DNA from: Limibacillus halophilus
GTDB taxonomy: Bacteria > Pseudomonadota > Alphaproteobacteria > Kiloniellales > CECT-8803
Reading direction: 5' to 3'
DNA: 64,000 nucleotides
NCBI RefSeq assembly: GCF_014191775.1
Contig: NZ_JACHXA010000003.1
Location: 124,001-188,000 of the forward strand
The notes under the pieces are model-generated. The model worked only from the letters and a program-made list of their open reading frames with translations. It ran no database searches and had not been told where the DNA came from. Positions 17,734-27,607 of the stretch are shown here, piece after piece. Position 1 is the first letter of the stretch, and the number at the start of each line of letters is the position of its first letter. Position numbers and translations under genes: made by a program.

Positions 17734-19068
17734 ATGGCGATAGTGGTGGAACAGACGGCTCCCACAACCCTCTGTCGGGATTGCGGCTGGCTGTCTGGCA
17801 CTTCCCAAACTGCCGACGCGCCGGCGGACCGTTGTCCAAAATGCCGCGGCCATCGACTTCTTTCCCATTCCGAGATTGCTTCGCTGTCCATCGCGCATAT
17901 CGACTGCGACGCTTTCTACGCTTCTGTCGAGAAGCGCGATAACCCCGATTTAAGAGACAAACCGGTTATCGTCGGTGGCGGGCATCGCGGTGTTGTTTCG
18001 GCGGCTTGCTACGTGGCAAGACTCTATGGTGTGCGCTCGGCCATGCCGATGTTCAAGGCACTGAAGGCCTGTCCGGACGCTGTGGTGATACGTCCGGATA
18101 TGAACAAGTACCGAAGCGTTGGCCGGCAAATCCGTGAACTCATGGAGGAGCTGACACCGTTGGTCGAACCCCTTTCGATAGACGAGGCATTTCTTGACCT
18201 GACCGGTACCGAACGGCTGCACGGCGGGCCGCCGGCACGCAGCTTGGCGCTTCTAATCAAGCGAATCGAGGAACGCTTCTCCCTCACTGCTTCGGTGGGT
18301 CTCAGCTACAACAAGTTTCTCGCAAAGGTGGCTTCAGACCTCGATAAACCCAGGGGGTTTGCGATTATCGGTAAGGCCGAAGCAAAGCGGTTTCTAGCCG
18401 ACAAGCCGGTGGGAATGATCTGGGGAGTGGGCAAGGCGCTCCAAGCAACGCTCGCACGCGACGGCATCGCCAACATTAAAGACCTCCTAGCCTACGAGGA
18501 GGCGGTTCTCGTCGGGCGCTACGGTGCGATCGGCAGGCGTCTCTATAGTTTTTCCCGCGGCGAGGACCAGCGTAAGGTCACGCCTGACTCCCCGACCAAA
18601 TCCATCTCCGCCGAAACAACTTTTGATGAGGACATTGGCGACCTTGCGCTGCTCAGGGGGCACCTCTGGCCACTCTGCGAGAAAGTGGCGCGCCGGCTAA
18701 AAGCGCAAGGTCTTGCAGGCGGAACGGTTGTCCTGAAGCTGAAGACGGGCAGCTTCAAGCTGATAACCCGCAGCCATCGACTGGACGGCTCCACGCGGCT
18801 AGCCGAAGTACTCTACCGCGAAGCCCTATACATCCTGACGAAAGAGTGTGACGGACGGGTGTTTCGACTAATCGGCGTCGGCGTTTCTGAGTTGGAACCG
18901 CTTTCCCACGCGGATCAAGGCTCCCTGATCGATCCGGACCGTCCGCGCCTTATTCGGCTTGAGGACGCGCTCGACCGATTGCGTGACAAGCTAGGGCCAG
19001 ATGCCATTGCAAAGGGCCGTGGTTTCAAACCCATGCCGCCCCGAAAGCCTTTGAAGAAAAGCGAATGA
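17734..19068 (+). CDS. dinB: DNA polymerase IV with N-terminal zinc ribbon
   Basis: Y-family translesion polymerase, 444 residues. Catalytic acids are Asp57 and Asp59 in IAHIDCDAFYASVEKRD and Asp150-Glu151 in PLSIDEAFLDL. The finger, thumb (VGKALQATLARDGI) and little-finger regions are complete. Before the polymerase is a roughly 50-residue extension with Cys14-X2-Cys17 and Cys34-X2-Cys37, a probable zinc ribbon; the same extension occurs in other alphaproteobacterial Pol IV enzymes. I see no LexA-like operator in the 79 bases upstream. The C-terminus (GRGFKPMPPRKPLKKSE) has no clear beta-clamp motif. Confidence 0.94.
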   Translation: MAIVVEQTAPTTLCRDCGWLSGTSQTADAPADRCPKCRGHRLLSHSEIASLSIAHIDCDAFYASVEKRDNPDLRDKPVIVGGGHRGVVSAACYVARLYGVRSAMPMFKALKACPDAVVIRPDMNKYRSVGRQIRELMEELTPLVEPLSIDEAFLDLTGTERLHGGPPARSLALLIKRIEERFSLTASVGLSYNKFLAKVASDLDKPRGFAIIGKAEAKRFLADKPVGMIWGVGKALQATLARDGIANIKDLLAYEEAVLVGRYGAIGRRLYSFSRGEDQRKVTPDSPTKSISAETTFDEDIGDLALLRGHLWPLCEKVARRLKAQGLAGGTVVLKLKTGSFKLITRSHRLDGSTRLAEVLYREALYILTKECDGRVFRLIGVGVSELEPLSHADQGSLIDPDRPRLIRLEDALDRLRDKLGPDAIAKGRGFKPMPPRKPLKKSE

Positions 19069-19077
19069 GGCAAACCG

Positions 19078-19887
19078 TCAGCAGTCGCTGGCGTTTTGCG
19101 TTTCGTAATCGCTCAACAGACCTTCGACAACGAAATCGCCCATATCGAGTTGCAGACGATCGATCACGCCATTCTCATAGAGCCGGAAGGATTGTTCTTG
19201 ATCCGGCACGCTGTTGCGATCACCAACACTGTAGAAAGCGGCACGAACCTGCCAACTTTCCAGGTTCTCCAACCCCTCGACAGAAGGGGCCGTACCTGGC
19301 GGCAAATGCTTGCCGATCACCAGACTGACGTCGTAGACGCCCTTTTCGCCCGAACCGTCGAACAGCGGGCCCGATAGAATCACCTCACCCGACCGGGCGG
19401 CATCAATCAATTTCACAGTGAAGGCGGAGGGAAACAGCGTACCACGCGGCAACTCCTGAGCGCGGATTTCGCCATTCTCCTCGATCTCGGCGACGCCGCC
19501 ACTTCCGTCCGCTTTTATCTTCGCCTTACCGCTTTGCTTCTCATCATCACCGGCCTCGGAGAACTGCTCGACAAAGAAACGAAAGCTGCTGCCATCCTTG
19601 GCTTCGTATGTTGAATTGCTCCAACCAAAGGTAACGCTTCCACCGCTGGAGAAGCCCAGATCCAAGGAGGTTTTCTGAGCACTTGTCCAACCCCTGCAAG
19701 CATCGGTCAATTCAAAGGTCATCCGGCCGCTTGCATCGGTCACGCTGCCACCACTTCGGGCGGTGACGAGCCTGAAGGTGTAAGCGGCTACGTGAGGTTG
19801 CAGAACAGGACTGGCTCCGACCTCGGTTGCGCCTGAGAAAATCAATAGAGAAGTAACAAGAAAGGCAGTGGGCTTCAGATCGATCAA
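19078..19887 (-). CDS. eipB: Periplasmic cell-envelope integrity protein EipB (DUF1849)
   Basis: A 269-residue exported protein with a signal peptide (ending near EVGASP). DUF1849 features are HVAAYTFRLVTARSGGSVTDASGRM, the DACRGWTSAQKTSLDL block, and a C-terminal cysteine. EipB is a spiral beta-sheet periplasmic protein of alphaproteobacteria with a disulfide between a cysteine in this block and one at the C-terminus. Here Cys64 and the very last residue, Cys269, can supply it. In Brucella the protein supports envelope stress resistance. It is convergent with dinB (nine-base gap) and divergent from the hydroxyacid dehydrogenase. Confidence 0.88.
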   Translation of the reverse strand: MIDLKPTAFLVTSLLIFSGATEVGASPVLQPHVAAYTFRLVTARSGGSVTDASGRMTFELTDACRGWTSAQKTSLDLGFSSGGSVTFGWSNSTYEAKDGSSFRFFVEQFSEAGDDEKQSGKAKIKADGSGGVAEIEENGEIRAQELPRGTLFPSAFTVKLIDAARSGEVILSGPLFDGSGEKGVYDVSLVIGKHLPPGTAPSVEGLENLESWQVRAAFYSVGDRNSVPDQEQSFRLYENGVIDRLQLDMGDFVVEGLLSDYETQNASDC

Positions 19888-19972
19888 GAGTGGCTCCCAT
19901 TAGGTAGCAGGGCCGTCAGTAGACCATGTGGCGGAACTTGCAGAACATTCTTGAGAAAGGTAAGCCTGCAAT

Positions 19973-20039
19973 GCCGCCTTGCCAAGGTGGCAGGCACACA
20001 AGAGTGATTTACTAACCGTCTAGGCGTAGAGGGCGCCTA
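19973..20039 (+). other. Two small stem-loops upstream of the hydroxyacid dehydrogenase
   Basis: GCCGCCTT (19973-19980) pairs with AAGGTGGC (19984-19991, one G-T pair), and TAGGCG (20021-20026) pairs with CGCCTA (20034-20039). The second ends 24 bases before the start codon at 20064. They do not fit a riboswitch class that I know. Confidence 0.3.
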
Positions 20040-20063
20040 AGCGATGAGCAGGGAGCATACCTT

Positions 20064-21029
20064 ATGGCAAAAAAGCCGCAGATTTTTGTAACGCAGCAGT
20101 TTCCAGACGCCGTCATGGCACGCGTTGAGCGCGATTACGATGCGCGGCTAAACGACACGGGCCGGGTGCCTAACGCCGAAGAAATCGTCTCCCGCACATC
20201 CGGCTGCGACGCTATTTTCTGCGCGCCAACAGAGAAATTCACCGCAGATGTAATTGGACGACTTCCGGAGAGTGTCAGGCTGATCGCGACCTTTTCGGTC
20301 GGTGTGGATCACATTGATCTGGCCGCCGCAAAGGCGCGAGGCATCGCTGTAACCAACACACCGGATGTGCTGACGGACGCAACGGCAGATATCACGCTGT
20401 TGCTGATCCTAGCCGCGGCCCGCCGCGCCTATGAAGGTGAGAGGATGGTGCGAGAGGATCGCTGGGTCGGATGGGACCCAAAAATGCTGATGGGTATCGA
20501 GGTGACCGGCAAACGCTTAGGCATTCTCGGCATGGGGCGCATAGGACAAGCCGTAGCGCGTCGCGCAAGCGGGTTTTCGATGGAGGTTCACTACCACAAC
20601 CGCAAACGGCTGCCGAAGGACCAGGAACAAGGCGCAATCTACCACGAGACGGCGGACGGTCTGCTGCCACATTGCGATTTCCTTTCCATCAATGCCCCAG
20701 CCACGGCTGAAAACTACCACTTCTTGAATCAACAGCGGATTGCACTGCTTCCAGATGGGGCCGTGGTGGTCAACACCGCGCGCGGTACTCTTGTGGATGA
20801 CGATGCACTAATCGCAGCACTGAAGTCGGGTAAGATCGCAGCCGCAGGGCTCGATGTTTTCGAGGGCGAACCCAGGATCAACCCCGGCTACCGAAATCTG
20901 GAGAATGTGTTCCTGCTCCCGCACCTGGGCAGCGCGACAATCGAAACCCGCAATGCAATGGGCTTCAAATGCCTCGACAACCTGGATGCCTTTTTCGCAG
21001 GCCGGCCACTCCCCGACCGCTTGGTCTAG
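20064..21029 (+). CDS. D-2-hydroxyacid dehydrogenase (glyoxylate/hydroxypyruvate reductase type)
   Basis: NAD(P)-dependent oxidoreductase of 321 residues. The nucleotide-binding motif is GILGMGRIGQAVARRA. Catalytic residues are Arg240 (NTARGTLVDDDAL), Glu269 (FEGEPRINPGY) and His287 (LPHLGSATIETR). The segment IATFSVGVDHIDLAAAKARGI and the LGSATIETRNAM closing motif fit the GyaR/GRHPR branch, which reduces glyoxylate or hydroxypyruvate. Other 2-ketoacids remain possible. The start ATG follows GGGAG with ten-base spacing. It stands alone between EipB and the DUF6505-like gene. Confidence 0.92.
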   Translation: MAKKPQIFVTQQFPDAVMARVERDYDARLNDTGRVPNAEEIVSRTSGCDAIFCAPTEKFTADVIGRLPESVRLIATFSVGVDHIDLAAAKARGIAVTNTPDVLTDATADITLLLILAAARRAYEGERMVREDRWVGWDPKMLMGIEVTGKRLGILGMGRIGQAVARRASGFSMEVHYHNRKRLPKDQEQGAIYHETADGLLPHCDFLSINAPATAENYHFLNQQRIALLPDGAVVVNTARGTLVDDDALIAALKSGKIAAAGLDVFEGEPRINPGYRNLENVFLLPHLGSATIETRNAMGFKCLDNLDAFFAGRPLPDRLV

Positions 21030-21041
21030 GATGACATGTTG

Positions 21042-21087
21042 CTGGCACGAACAGTCCATCGACGTGCCAGGCTGATATGCCGATATC
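21042..21087 (+). other. Hairpins downstream of the hydroxyacid dehydrogenase
   Basis: CTGGCACG (21042-21049) pairs with CGTGCCAG (21063-21070), followed by GATAT-gccg-ATATC (21074-21087). No T-run follows, so termination here would need Rho. The rest of the 215-base gap to the next gene shows no other structure I can name. Confidence 0.35.
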
Positions 21088-21244
21088 AATGGGTCAATCG
21101 TGATCTGGGAAGGACCCTGATGCGACCGTTTTTAACACACCCTTTGGCGGTTTTATCAGGTAGCCTGTGCAGAGAAGCCGACGTGTGCGACAGGCCCAAA
21201 GTGCTACGAATTGATTTGTTTTCCCCTGGATCTTGGTCAATGCA

Positions 21245-21745
21245 ATGAAGTTTCCTCGCGTCATTCGGCTCGATGCCTCCGATCTGCACGTGTTCGAACA
21301 ACCGGCCGAGGTCGGTGAGTGGGCGGTTCCCGGGTCCTTTGCGTTCATCGGCGTGGATGGCACGGCGCTAACAGGCAAGACGAAAATTGCTTTCGCCAGC
21401 GGTTGGTTGGGGACGCAAACCTGGGGCCGGGCCAGCTTGGTTGAGGTTGCGGAAATCGATGAAGCGGCATTCCACGCAGTCATCGAGCGCCTCGCGCAGC
21501 TTTTCGCCAGCGCTTATGGGGCGCCCAGTCTGGTCGAAGCCCTGCCCGCCGCACGTGCAGAGGCCGAGGATGCGGCGGCGCTGGCCGACCATAAGACCGG
21601 TACCTTGCTGGCCATCGAACGCGAACCGGGCGACCCTGAGCCAGACGGCACAGCGTCTTTCCGTGAGAGGGTACGCCTGATCACGCCTCAGCGCGCGACG
21701 GACCATGCGCGTATCTGGGAAATAACATCGGACAGCGAAGAGTAA
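21245..21745 (+). CDS. Conserved hypothetical protein (DUF6505-like)
   Basis: A 166-residue soluble protein beginning MKFPRVIRLDASDLHVFEQ and continuing AEVGEWAVPGSFAF. From memory this opening matches DUF6505 proteins of alphaproteobacteria, whose function is unknown. There is no signal peptide or membrane segment. Acidic and alanine-rich helices dominate residues 65-125, and the closing ERVRLITPQRATDHARIWEI suggests a small alpha/beta domain. I start at the ATG at 21245; a GTG four codons upstream is possible, and neither has a strong ribosome-binding site. It is convergent with aguA. Confidence 0.65.
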   Translation: MKFPRVIRLDASDLHVFEQPAEVGEWAVPGSFAFIGVDGTALTGKTKIAFASGWLGTQTWGRASLVEVAEIDEAAFHAVIERLAQLFASAYGAPSLVEALPAARAEAEDAAALADHKTGTLLAIEREPGDPEPDGTASFRERVRLITPQRATDHARIWEITSDSEE

Positions 21746-21768
21746 AGCGGCCGGTTACGACCGAAAAA

Positions 21769-22788
21769 TCAATCGACCTTCGGCTGTTGTTGCGTAATGC
21801 AGTGAATGCCACCGCCGCCGACAACAATGTCGCCCGCTAGAACCTGCACGACATCATGGTCGGGGAAACATTTGCTAATGGTGTCGAACGCAGCCTCGTC
21901 CCTTGGATCGTCGAAGGCCGGAACGATGACACCCTCGTTCGCAATATAGAAATTGACGTAAGAGGCTGCGAGCTTATCGCCCTTGCGTCCTTTGCGCGGC
22001 CGCGGCTGTTCGATCTCTACGATCTCGAAGGACCTGCCTTGTGCGTCCGTTGCGTTCTCCAACCTGGCACGTGCGTCTTTGTAGACCTCGTTATTGGGGT
22101 CGCTACTGTCGCGGCAGGCGTGCAACAGGACGACGCCGGGCTTCACAAAGCAGCACAAGTTATCGACGTGACCGTCTGTTTCGTCGTTGTGCAGACCCTG
22201 GCCGAGCCAAACGACCTTGCGCACCCCCAGATATCCCTGAAGAACCTCTTCAATCTGCTTACGGTCCATGCCCGAGTTGCGATTGGGATTGAGCAGACAC
22301 TGCTCGGTGGTTAAGAGGGTGCCCTCACCGTCGGTATGAATCGAGCCACCCTCCAGCACGATAGGCGCTTTGTATAGCTCTGCCTGCACGTGGCGGATTA
22401 CAGCTTCGGCAACCTTGTCATCCAGATCGTGAGGTTCGTACTTGCCGCCCCAGCCATTGAACTTCCAATCCACGCCCGCCAGTTCGCTCCGGCTATCGAC
22501 GAGAAAGGTCGGACCGTTGTCCCGCATCCAGGAATCGTCATGCTCCTGCGAAAAAGTCGCGATTCCCGGCCCAAGTTGCAGCGAAACCTCTGCAACATCC
22601 CGGGGATTGGCGATCATGGTAACCGGCTCAAACGCCGCGATCGCTCGCGCAACTTCCGCATAGGCGTCACGCGCCGCTTCCAAACCGTCGCCCCAAAGCT
22701 CCTCACGGCATGGCCAAGCCATCCAGCATCGCTGATGGGGCTCCCACTCCGCCGGCATGCGGTAGCCATTGTCACTGGGTCGCGTCAT
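21769..22788 (-). CDS. aguA: Agmatine deiminase
   Basis: Guanidine-modifying enzyme of 339 residues that hydrolyses agmatine to N-carbamoylputrescine and ammonia, a route from arginine to putrescine. It has the N-terminal MPAEWEPHQRCWMAWP, DDSWMRDNGPTFLVD, LEGGSIHTDGEGTLLTTEQCLL, HNDETDGHVDN and the nucleophile Cys330 in GGGGIHCITQQQP. A ribosome-binding site GGGAG lies upstream of the ATG. The usual partner, N-carbamoylputrescine amidohydrolase, is not in this window. Confidence 0.95.
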   Translation of the reverse strand: MTRPSDNGYRMPAEWEPHQRCWMAWPCREELWGDGLEAARDAYAEVARAIAAFEPVTMIANPRDVAEVSLQLGPGIATFSQEHDDSWMRDNGPTFLVDSRSELAGVDWKFNGWGGKYEPHDLDDKVAEAVIRHVQAELYKAPIVLEGGSIHTDGEGTLLTTEQCLLNPNRNSGMDRKQIEEVLQGYLGVRKVVWLGQGLHNDETDGHVDNLCCFVKPGVVLLHACRDSSDPNNEVYKDARARLENATDAQGRSFEIVEIEQPRPRKGRKGDKLAASYVNFYIANEGVIVPAFDDPRDEAAFDTISKCFPDHDVVQVLAGDIVVGGGGIHCITQQQPKVD

Positions 22789-22930
22789 GCGACGTCTCCC
22801 TTCGCTTCGATTCGGCCCTAGACTTTATGAGAGGCCCGGTGGACTGTCCATTCGAGAGCTGTAATGCTTTGTTTTAAAAACATTTTACAGATCGATTTAG
22901 ACAAAATTGTCGGGAAAATCGCTATCCGAA

Positions 22931-24721
22931 TCAGGGCTTCTTCGCCGGGGGAAGCGACAGGCGCAGATGCAAATCTCTCAGACGATCATCCGGCACTTCA
23001 GCCGGCGCGTTCATCATCAAGTCCTCCGCACGCTGGTTCATGGGGAAAGCCACTATCTCGCGCAGGTTTGGCTCATCGGCGAGTAGCATGACAATCCTGT
23101 CGATACCGGGCGCAGAGCCGCCATGGGGCGGAGCGCCATACCGCAACGCACTGAAAAGCCCGGAAAAACGGCTTTCCACCTCAGCCGCGCTGTAGCCAAC
23201 AATCTCAAAGGCCTTGATCATGACATCAGGCAAGTGATTTCGGATTGCGCCGGAGGAAAGCTCAACGCCATTGCAGACAATATCGTACTGAAAGGCCTTG
23301 ATGGTCAGGGGGTCCTGGTTCAGCAGAGCGTCCATGCCGCCCTGGGGCATCGAGAAGGGGTTGTGCGAAAAGTCGATCTTGCCGGTTTCCTCGTCCTGCT
23401 CATACATCGGAAAATCGACGATCCAACAAAACCGGAAACAATTCTTTTCCAGCAGGTCGAGTTCGGCACCAAGTTTGTTCCGAACGTTACCGGCGAACTT
23501 CGCGGCGGGAAGCGGCTTGTCGCACGCGAAGAATACCGCATCGCCGTCTTTCAGGCCGGCCAAGGCTTTGATCTCCGCGACGCGCTCGGGCTCCAGGTTT
23601 CGAGCAATCGGGCCCTTGGGACCCTCGGCATCGTAAACGATGTATCCCAGGCCCGGTTTACCCTCCTCCTTGCGCGCCCAGTCATTCAGCTTGTCGAAGA
23701 AGCTGCGCGGTTGACCGGCAGCGCCCGGTGCTGGGATAGCGCGGACGACCGCACCGTTCTCGGCAATCAGCTTTGAGAAAATCCCGAAGCCTCCGCCAGC
23801 GAAGGCGGTCGTTACGTCGGCGATTTCAATCGGATTGCGCAGGTCCGGCTTGTCGCTGCCGTACCGCAGCATCGCATCGTCAAAGGCAATTCTCGGGAAG
23901 GGAGCCGGCGTTACCGCACGACCGTTCGAGAATTCTTCAAAAACACCATGAAGAACAGGCTCTATTGCTTTAAAAACATCATCTTGCGTGACGAAGCTCA
24001 TCTCAAAATCGAGCTGATAAAACTCGCCTGGAGAGCGGTCGGCCCGGCTGTCCTCGTCGCGGAAGCACGGGGCAATCTGGAAGTAGCGGTCGAAGCCGGC
24101 GACCATCAGAAGCTGCTTGAACATCTGAGGTGCCTGCGGCAAGGCGTAGAACTTGCCGGGGTGCAAACGGCTCGGCACCAGATAATCGCGCGCGCCCTCC
24201 GGGCTAGACGCGGTCAAGATCGGTGTTTGGAACTCCGTGAAACCCTGTTCGACCATGCGGCGGCGAATGGAAGCTATAACCTGCGCGCGTTGAACGATCC
24301 GTTTGTGGATGGCTTCACGCCGCAGATCAAGGTAGCGGTAGCGCAACCGAGTTTCCTCGCCAGCGTCTTCCTCCGCATTCACCTGGAGCGGCAGCAACTC
24401 GGCGTTCGACTGGATTTCGAAGGCCTCCACTCCGACCTCGATCTCGCCGGTTGGAAGCTTGGGATTGACCGTGTCGGCAGTCCGCTTGATCACCTTGCCA
24501 GTGATGGTCACCACGCTTTCGACGCGGGTTGCCTCGACTGACTGGAACAGGGCGCTGGATACATCAAGAACGCACTGGGTAATACCATAGTGGTCGCGTA
24601 AATCGATGAACAGCAACTGGCCGTGGTCGCGCTTCCTGTGAATCCAGCCCGACAGGCGAACCTCCTGGCCTTCGTCTGAAAGGCGCAGTGCGCCGCAAGT
24701 GTGAGAGCGATAAGGATGCAT
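22931..24721 (-). CDS. aspS: Aspartyl-tRNA synthetase
   Basis: Class IIb synthetase of 596 residues, starting at [12 protein letters not shown] (24721). The N-terminal OB-fold anticodon domain includes [23 protein letters not shown]. The catalytic domain carries [25 protein letters not shown], the bacterial GAD insertion between about residues 285 and 420, and the closing [14 protein letters not shown] with the motif 3 arginine. Length is normal for the bacterial type. Whether it is discriminating or also makes Asp-tRNA(Asn) cannot be settled here, as gatCAB is not in the window. It is divergent from rnd. Confidence 0.97.
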   Translation of the reverse strand: MHPYRSHTCGALRLSDEGQEVRLSGWIHRKRDHGQLLFIDLRDHYGITQCVLDVSSALFQSVEATRVESVVTITGKVIKRTADTVNPKLPTGEIEVGVEAFEIQSNAELLPLQVNAEEDAGEETRLRYRYLDLRREAIHKRIVQRAQVIASIRRRMVEQGFTEFQTPILTASSPEGARDYLVPSRLHPGKFYALPQAPQMFKQLLMVAGFDRYFQIAPCFRDEDSRADRSPGEFYQLDFEMSFVTQDDVFKAIEPVLHGVFEEFSNGRAVTPAPFPRIAFDDAMLRYGSDKPDLRNPIEIADVTTAFAGGGFGIFSKLIAENGAVVRAIPAPGAAGQPRSFFDKLNDWARKEEGKPGLGYIVYDAEGPKGPIARNLEPERVAEIKALAGLKDGDAVFFACDKPLPAAKFAGNVRNKLGAELDLLEKNCFRFCWIVDFPMYEQDEETGKIDFSHNPFSMPQGGMDALLNQDPLTIKAFQYDIVCNGVELSSGAIRNHLPDVMIKAFEIVGYSAAEVESRFSGLFSALRYGAPPHGGSAPGIDRIVMLLADEPNLREIVAFPMNQRAEDLMMNAPAEVPDDRLRDLHLRLSLPPAKKP

Positions 24722-24915
24722 GAATTTCGTCTTTCGAGGCTTCTTGGAAGTTTGATCCGCTGTCCGCCCGCCGGAAATGCAACGGAACGGTCCTAAAGTC
24801 AACCGTCAGCGCTCTCAAACCACCATTCATCAGCAAGAAGAAAGTTAGGACACCCCCTAGTCCGCTTCAACTCGGGCCTTCCCTTTATCGATCGCAAAGG
24901 GTATCTGAAAAGCCC

Positions 24916-26067
24916 ATGACCCTCTTGACCGATTCCCAATCGCTTGCCGATTTCTGCGCACGCCAGAAAAACGCCGATTTCATTACCGTCGATACAGAGT
25001 TTCTGCGGGAAAGCACCTACTGGCCAAGACTTTGCCTTGTTCAAATCGGCGGCCCAAAAGAAGCCGCCGCTATCGATGTTCTGGCTGACGGTCTGGAGGT
25101 CGGGCCGATGCTGGATTTGATGGCGACTGAGTCGTTAATCAAGGTTTTCCATGCCGGTCGACAGGACATGGAGATTTTCTATCGGCTCATGGATGGCGCG
25201 TTACCGCGCCCCATTTTCGATACCCAGGTGGCGGCCATGGTCTGTGGTTTTGGCGATCAGGTTTCCTACGAGCGACTGGTCAAAGACCTGGAAGGCGAAC
25301 AGTTGGACAAAGGCAGCCGCTTTACCGACTGGTCCCACAGACCGCTGACTGACCGGCAGCTTGAGTATGCCCTGGCCGACGTTACTTTCTTGCGAAGCCT
25401 CTACCGCAAGCTCAAGAAGAAGCTCGACGCCAACGATCGCGCATCATGGCTGGACGCGGAGATGGATATATTGACCGCGCCCGCCACCTACGCCAGCAAC
25501 CCGGCGGAAGCCTGGCGCCGGATCAAGTCACGCTCAGGCAACCGTCGTTACCTTGCAATTCTTCGCGAGCTCGGCGCTTGGCGCGAGCGAGAAGCGCAGC
25601 GTCGTGACATCCCACGCAATCGCTTGGTACGCGACGAGCAACTTGTCGATATCGCAGTGCATAAGCCGCGCAGCGTCGATGCTCTGGCGCGCACCCGCGG
25701 CATCAGCCATGACATGGCACGCGGCAAGCTTGGTGAAGGCATTCTAAAAGCCGTAGAGGCAGGCTTGGCTCTGCCGGACGGCGAATGCCCGGCAGCCGAG
25801 AACAAGGCTCCCCTTCCCTCCGGTATCGGACCGGTGGTCGAACTACTGAAAGTTCTATTGAAGGCGCGCTGCGAGGCGCACGATGTCGCGCAAAAACTTG
25901 TGGCTAACAGCGCCGATTTGGAACTCATTGCCGCTAGTGACGACGCCGATGTGCCAGCGCTCAAAGGATGGCGGCGCGATATTTTCGGTCAAGACGCCCT
26001 GCGGCTTAAACATGGCGAATTGGCTCTAACCCTGAAGAAGCAGCAGGTGGAAGTCGTAGAGCGCTAG
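24916..26067 (+). CDS. rnd: Ribonuclease D
   Basis: 3'-to-5' exoribonuclease for tRNA and other stable RNA trimming, 383 residues. The DEDDy catalytic set is visible: Asp26 and Glu28 in ITVDTEFLRE, an aspartate in FHAGRQDMEIF, and the tyrosine and aspartate in LEYALADVTFL. An HRDC domain follows (RELGAWREREAQRRDIPRNRLVRDEQLVDIA). Length is that of the family. Its 3' end overlaps the convergent ppx gene by four bases. It is divergent from aspS, a pairing often seen in alphaproteobacteria. Confidence 0.95.
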   Translation: MTLLTDSQSLADFCARQKNADFITVDTEFLRESTYWPRLCLVQIGGPKEAAAIDVLADGLEVGPMLDLMATESLIKVFHAGRQDMEIFYRLMDGALPRPIFDTQVAAMVCGFGDQVSYERLVKDLEGEQLDKGSRFTDWSHRPLTDRQLEYALADVTFLRSLYRKLKKKLDANDRASWLDAEMDILTAPATYASNPAEAWRRIKSRSGNRRYLAILRELGAWREREAQRRDIPRNRLVRDEQLVDIAVHKPRSVDALARTRGISHDMARGKLGEGILKAVEAGLALPDGECPAAENKAPLPSGIGPVVELLKVLLKARCEAHDVAQKLVANSADLELIAASDDADVPALKGWRRDIFGQDALRLKHGELALTLKKQQVEVVER

Positions 26068-27548
26068 CTGTAACGCGCTGCAACGGCTTTGCGAACGGCA
26101 GCCAGGCGGCGTTCCACAACGTCGCCACCCGGCACCCAGGCATCCTTTTCGAAAATCAGATTGACCTGCCTCCCATCTAATTCCAAACGCGACTGGGAAA
26201 GTACCTCCCGCGTGCCACCCGACAAGGTGTACCCCAGGCGCAAGGCGGCTCCCAGGATCGTTGCCTCTCGGGTCGCTTCCTGGTCGATCAATTCAAAGAG
26301 CGGCACGATCGCGGCACTGCCCAACGGCCCGCCATAGCGGATATAGGAGGCCATCCCAAGAAAGCCGCGATCATAGTGATCCGCTCCCTCAAAGGGTTGC
26401 CGCAGGAGGCGCAACAGCGATTGCTCCGCTCGGTAGTCGGGGTGTTCGCGCCAAGCGACATCCGACAGGTAGCAAGCCGCGCGGCGCAAACGCTCCCAGC
26501 GTTTATGCGCAGCGTCGAACAGGGGCGCCGTCCAGGCAATTAACGGTTCCCCCAAATCGCCAAAGCGTCCTTCGCGCCGAGCGAGTTCCGCCGCCATCTC
26601 CTCGAGTGGGTCAAGCGCACGAGCCTCGTCGCTCAGCTTCGCATAACGGCTGCCCTCCCGCAGCCCATAGCCGCAAAAGACAACGTTTTCCGGCTGCACC
26701 ACAGCAAGCACGCGCGACATGATCAGAGCAGCCATCGGCATGGTTTCAAGCCGACGCTTGGAGACGGACCCGAAGGCTGCCAATGAACGGCTCCCCAAAC
26801 GGGCGATTACTTTCAGCATGTCCTCGATATCCCGGTAGGCGCGCGTATAACCGTGAATCACATGCAGCGGATACTCGTTCTGCTCGATATCTACCCGGGC
26901 AAGCGAACGCCAGGCACCGCCAACAGCGTAGAAATTTGACCCCAACTGATCTCCAAGCCAGCCAACCTGTGCAATCGCCGCATCAATTTTATCCACGACC
27001 GCCTGACGCTCGGTTGAGGAGTCACACGGCATGCGGAGCAACCCCAACGGCAGCGTCACGGATTCGCCCAGTTGCCCATGGTTCAGCTTGATCAATTCCA
27101 ATGATCCGCCACCCAGGTCGCCGACGATGCCGTCCGCATCGGGAATACCGGCCGCCACGCCATAGGCGGCGTAACGGGCCTCCTCCTCTCCACTGAGAAT
27201 GCGCACGGGGTAACCGGTCAGGGCCTCTACGTCGCTGGCGAATTGCTTGCCATTGCTGGCGTCACGGACCGCCGCAGTCGCAAGCAGTTCAACATCATCG
27301 ACACCCATGACCTGACACAAGCGGGTGAAGCGCTGCAGGTTGGCTAACGCCATTGCCACCGCTTCCGCGCTGAGCTTGTTCTCGCGATCCATCCCGCGCG
27401 CCAGGCCGCACAAGACCTTTTCGTTGAACAGCGGCGTCAACGACCGCTGAAACCGCTCAAAAACCGCCAGTCGGACGGAGTTTGAGCCAATGTCTATGAC
27501 GGCCTCGCGCTTGCCGTTCGGCAGCGCATCGCGTCCGGCAGTCTCCAT
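26064..27548 (-). CDS. ppx: Exopolyphosphatase (Ppx/GppA family)
   Basis: A 494-residue ASKHA-fold phosphatase releasing phosphate from polyphosphate, or from pppGpp in GppA-type members. Domain I carries VIDIGSNSVRLAVFE and GLARGMDRENKLS. Domain II carries ATAAVRDASNG, GEEEARYAAYGVA and GDLGGGSLELI. The C-terminal HD-like part is VAWREHPDYRAEQ onward. It lies 59 bases downstream of ppk on the same strand, so the operon encodes both synthesis and breakdown of polyphosphate. The sequence does not separate Ppx from GppA activity, but the ppk linkage favours Ppx. Confidence 0.93.
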   Translation of the reverse strand: METAGRDALPNGKREAVIDIGSNSVRLAVFERFQRSLTPLFNEKVLCGLARGMDRENKLSAEAVAMALANLQRFTRLCQVMGVDDVELLATAAVRDASNGKQFASDVEALTGYPVRILSGEEEARYAAYGVAAGIPDADGIVGDLGGGSLELIKLNHGQLGESVTLPLGLLRMPCDSSTERQAVVDKIDAAIAQVGWLGDQLGSNFYAVGGAWRSLARVDIEQNEYPLHVIHGYTRAYRDIEDMLKVIARLGSRSLAAFGSVSKRRLETMPMAALIMSRVLAVVQPENVVFCGYGLREGSRYAKLSDEARALDPLEEMAAELARREGRFGDLGEPLIAWTAPLFDAAHKRWERLRRAACYLSDVAWREHPDYRAEQSLLRLLRQPFEGADHYDRGFLGMASYIRYGGPLGSAAIVPLFELIDQEATREATILGAALRLGYTLSGGTREVLSQSRLELDGRQVNLIFEKDAWVPGGDVVERRLAAVRKAVAARYS

Positions 27549-27607
27549 TAAGTTCTGGCCTTCCCTCTCGCGAATCCCGTCGACGGATTATGGAGCTTCG
27601 TGGCGGA

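Noticed and set aside
19973-20039. Glycine riboswitch before the hydroxyacid dehydrogenase
   Set aside because: The leader is too short and lacks the conserved glycine-aptamer core. Only simple hairpins are present.
24774-24802. TTGACT with a possible -10 upstream of aspS
   Set aside because: The hexamer at the right spacing (CATTTC) matches the -10 consensus at only two positions, so I did not list a promoter.
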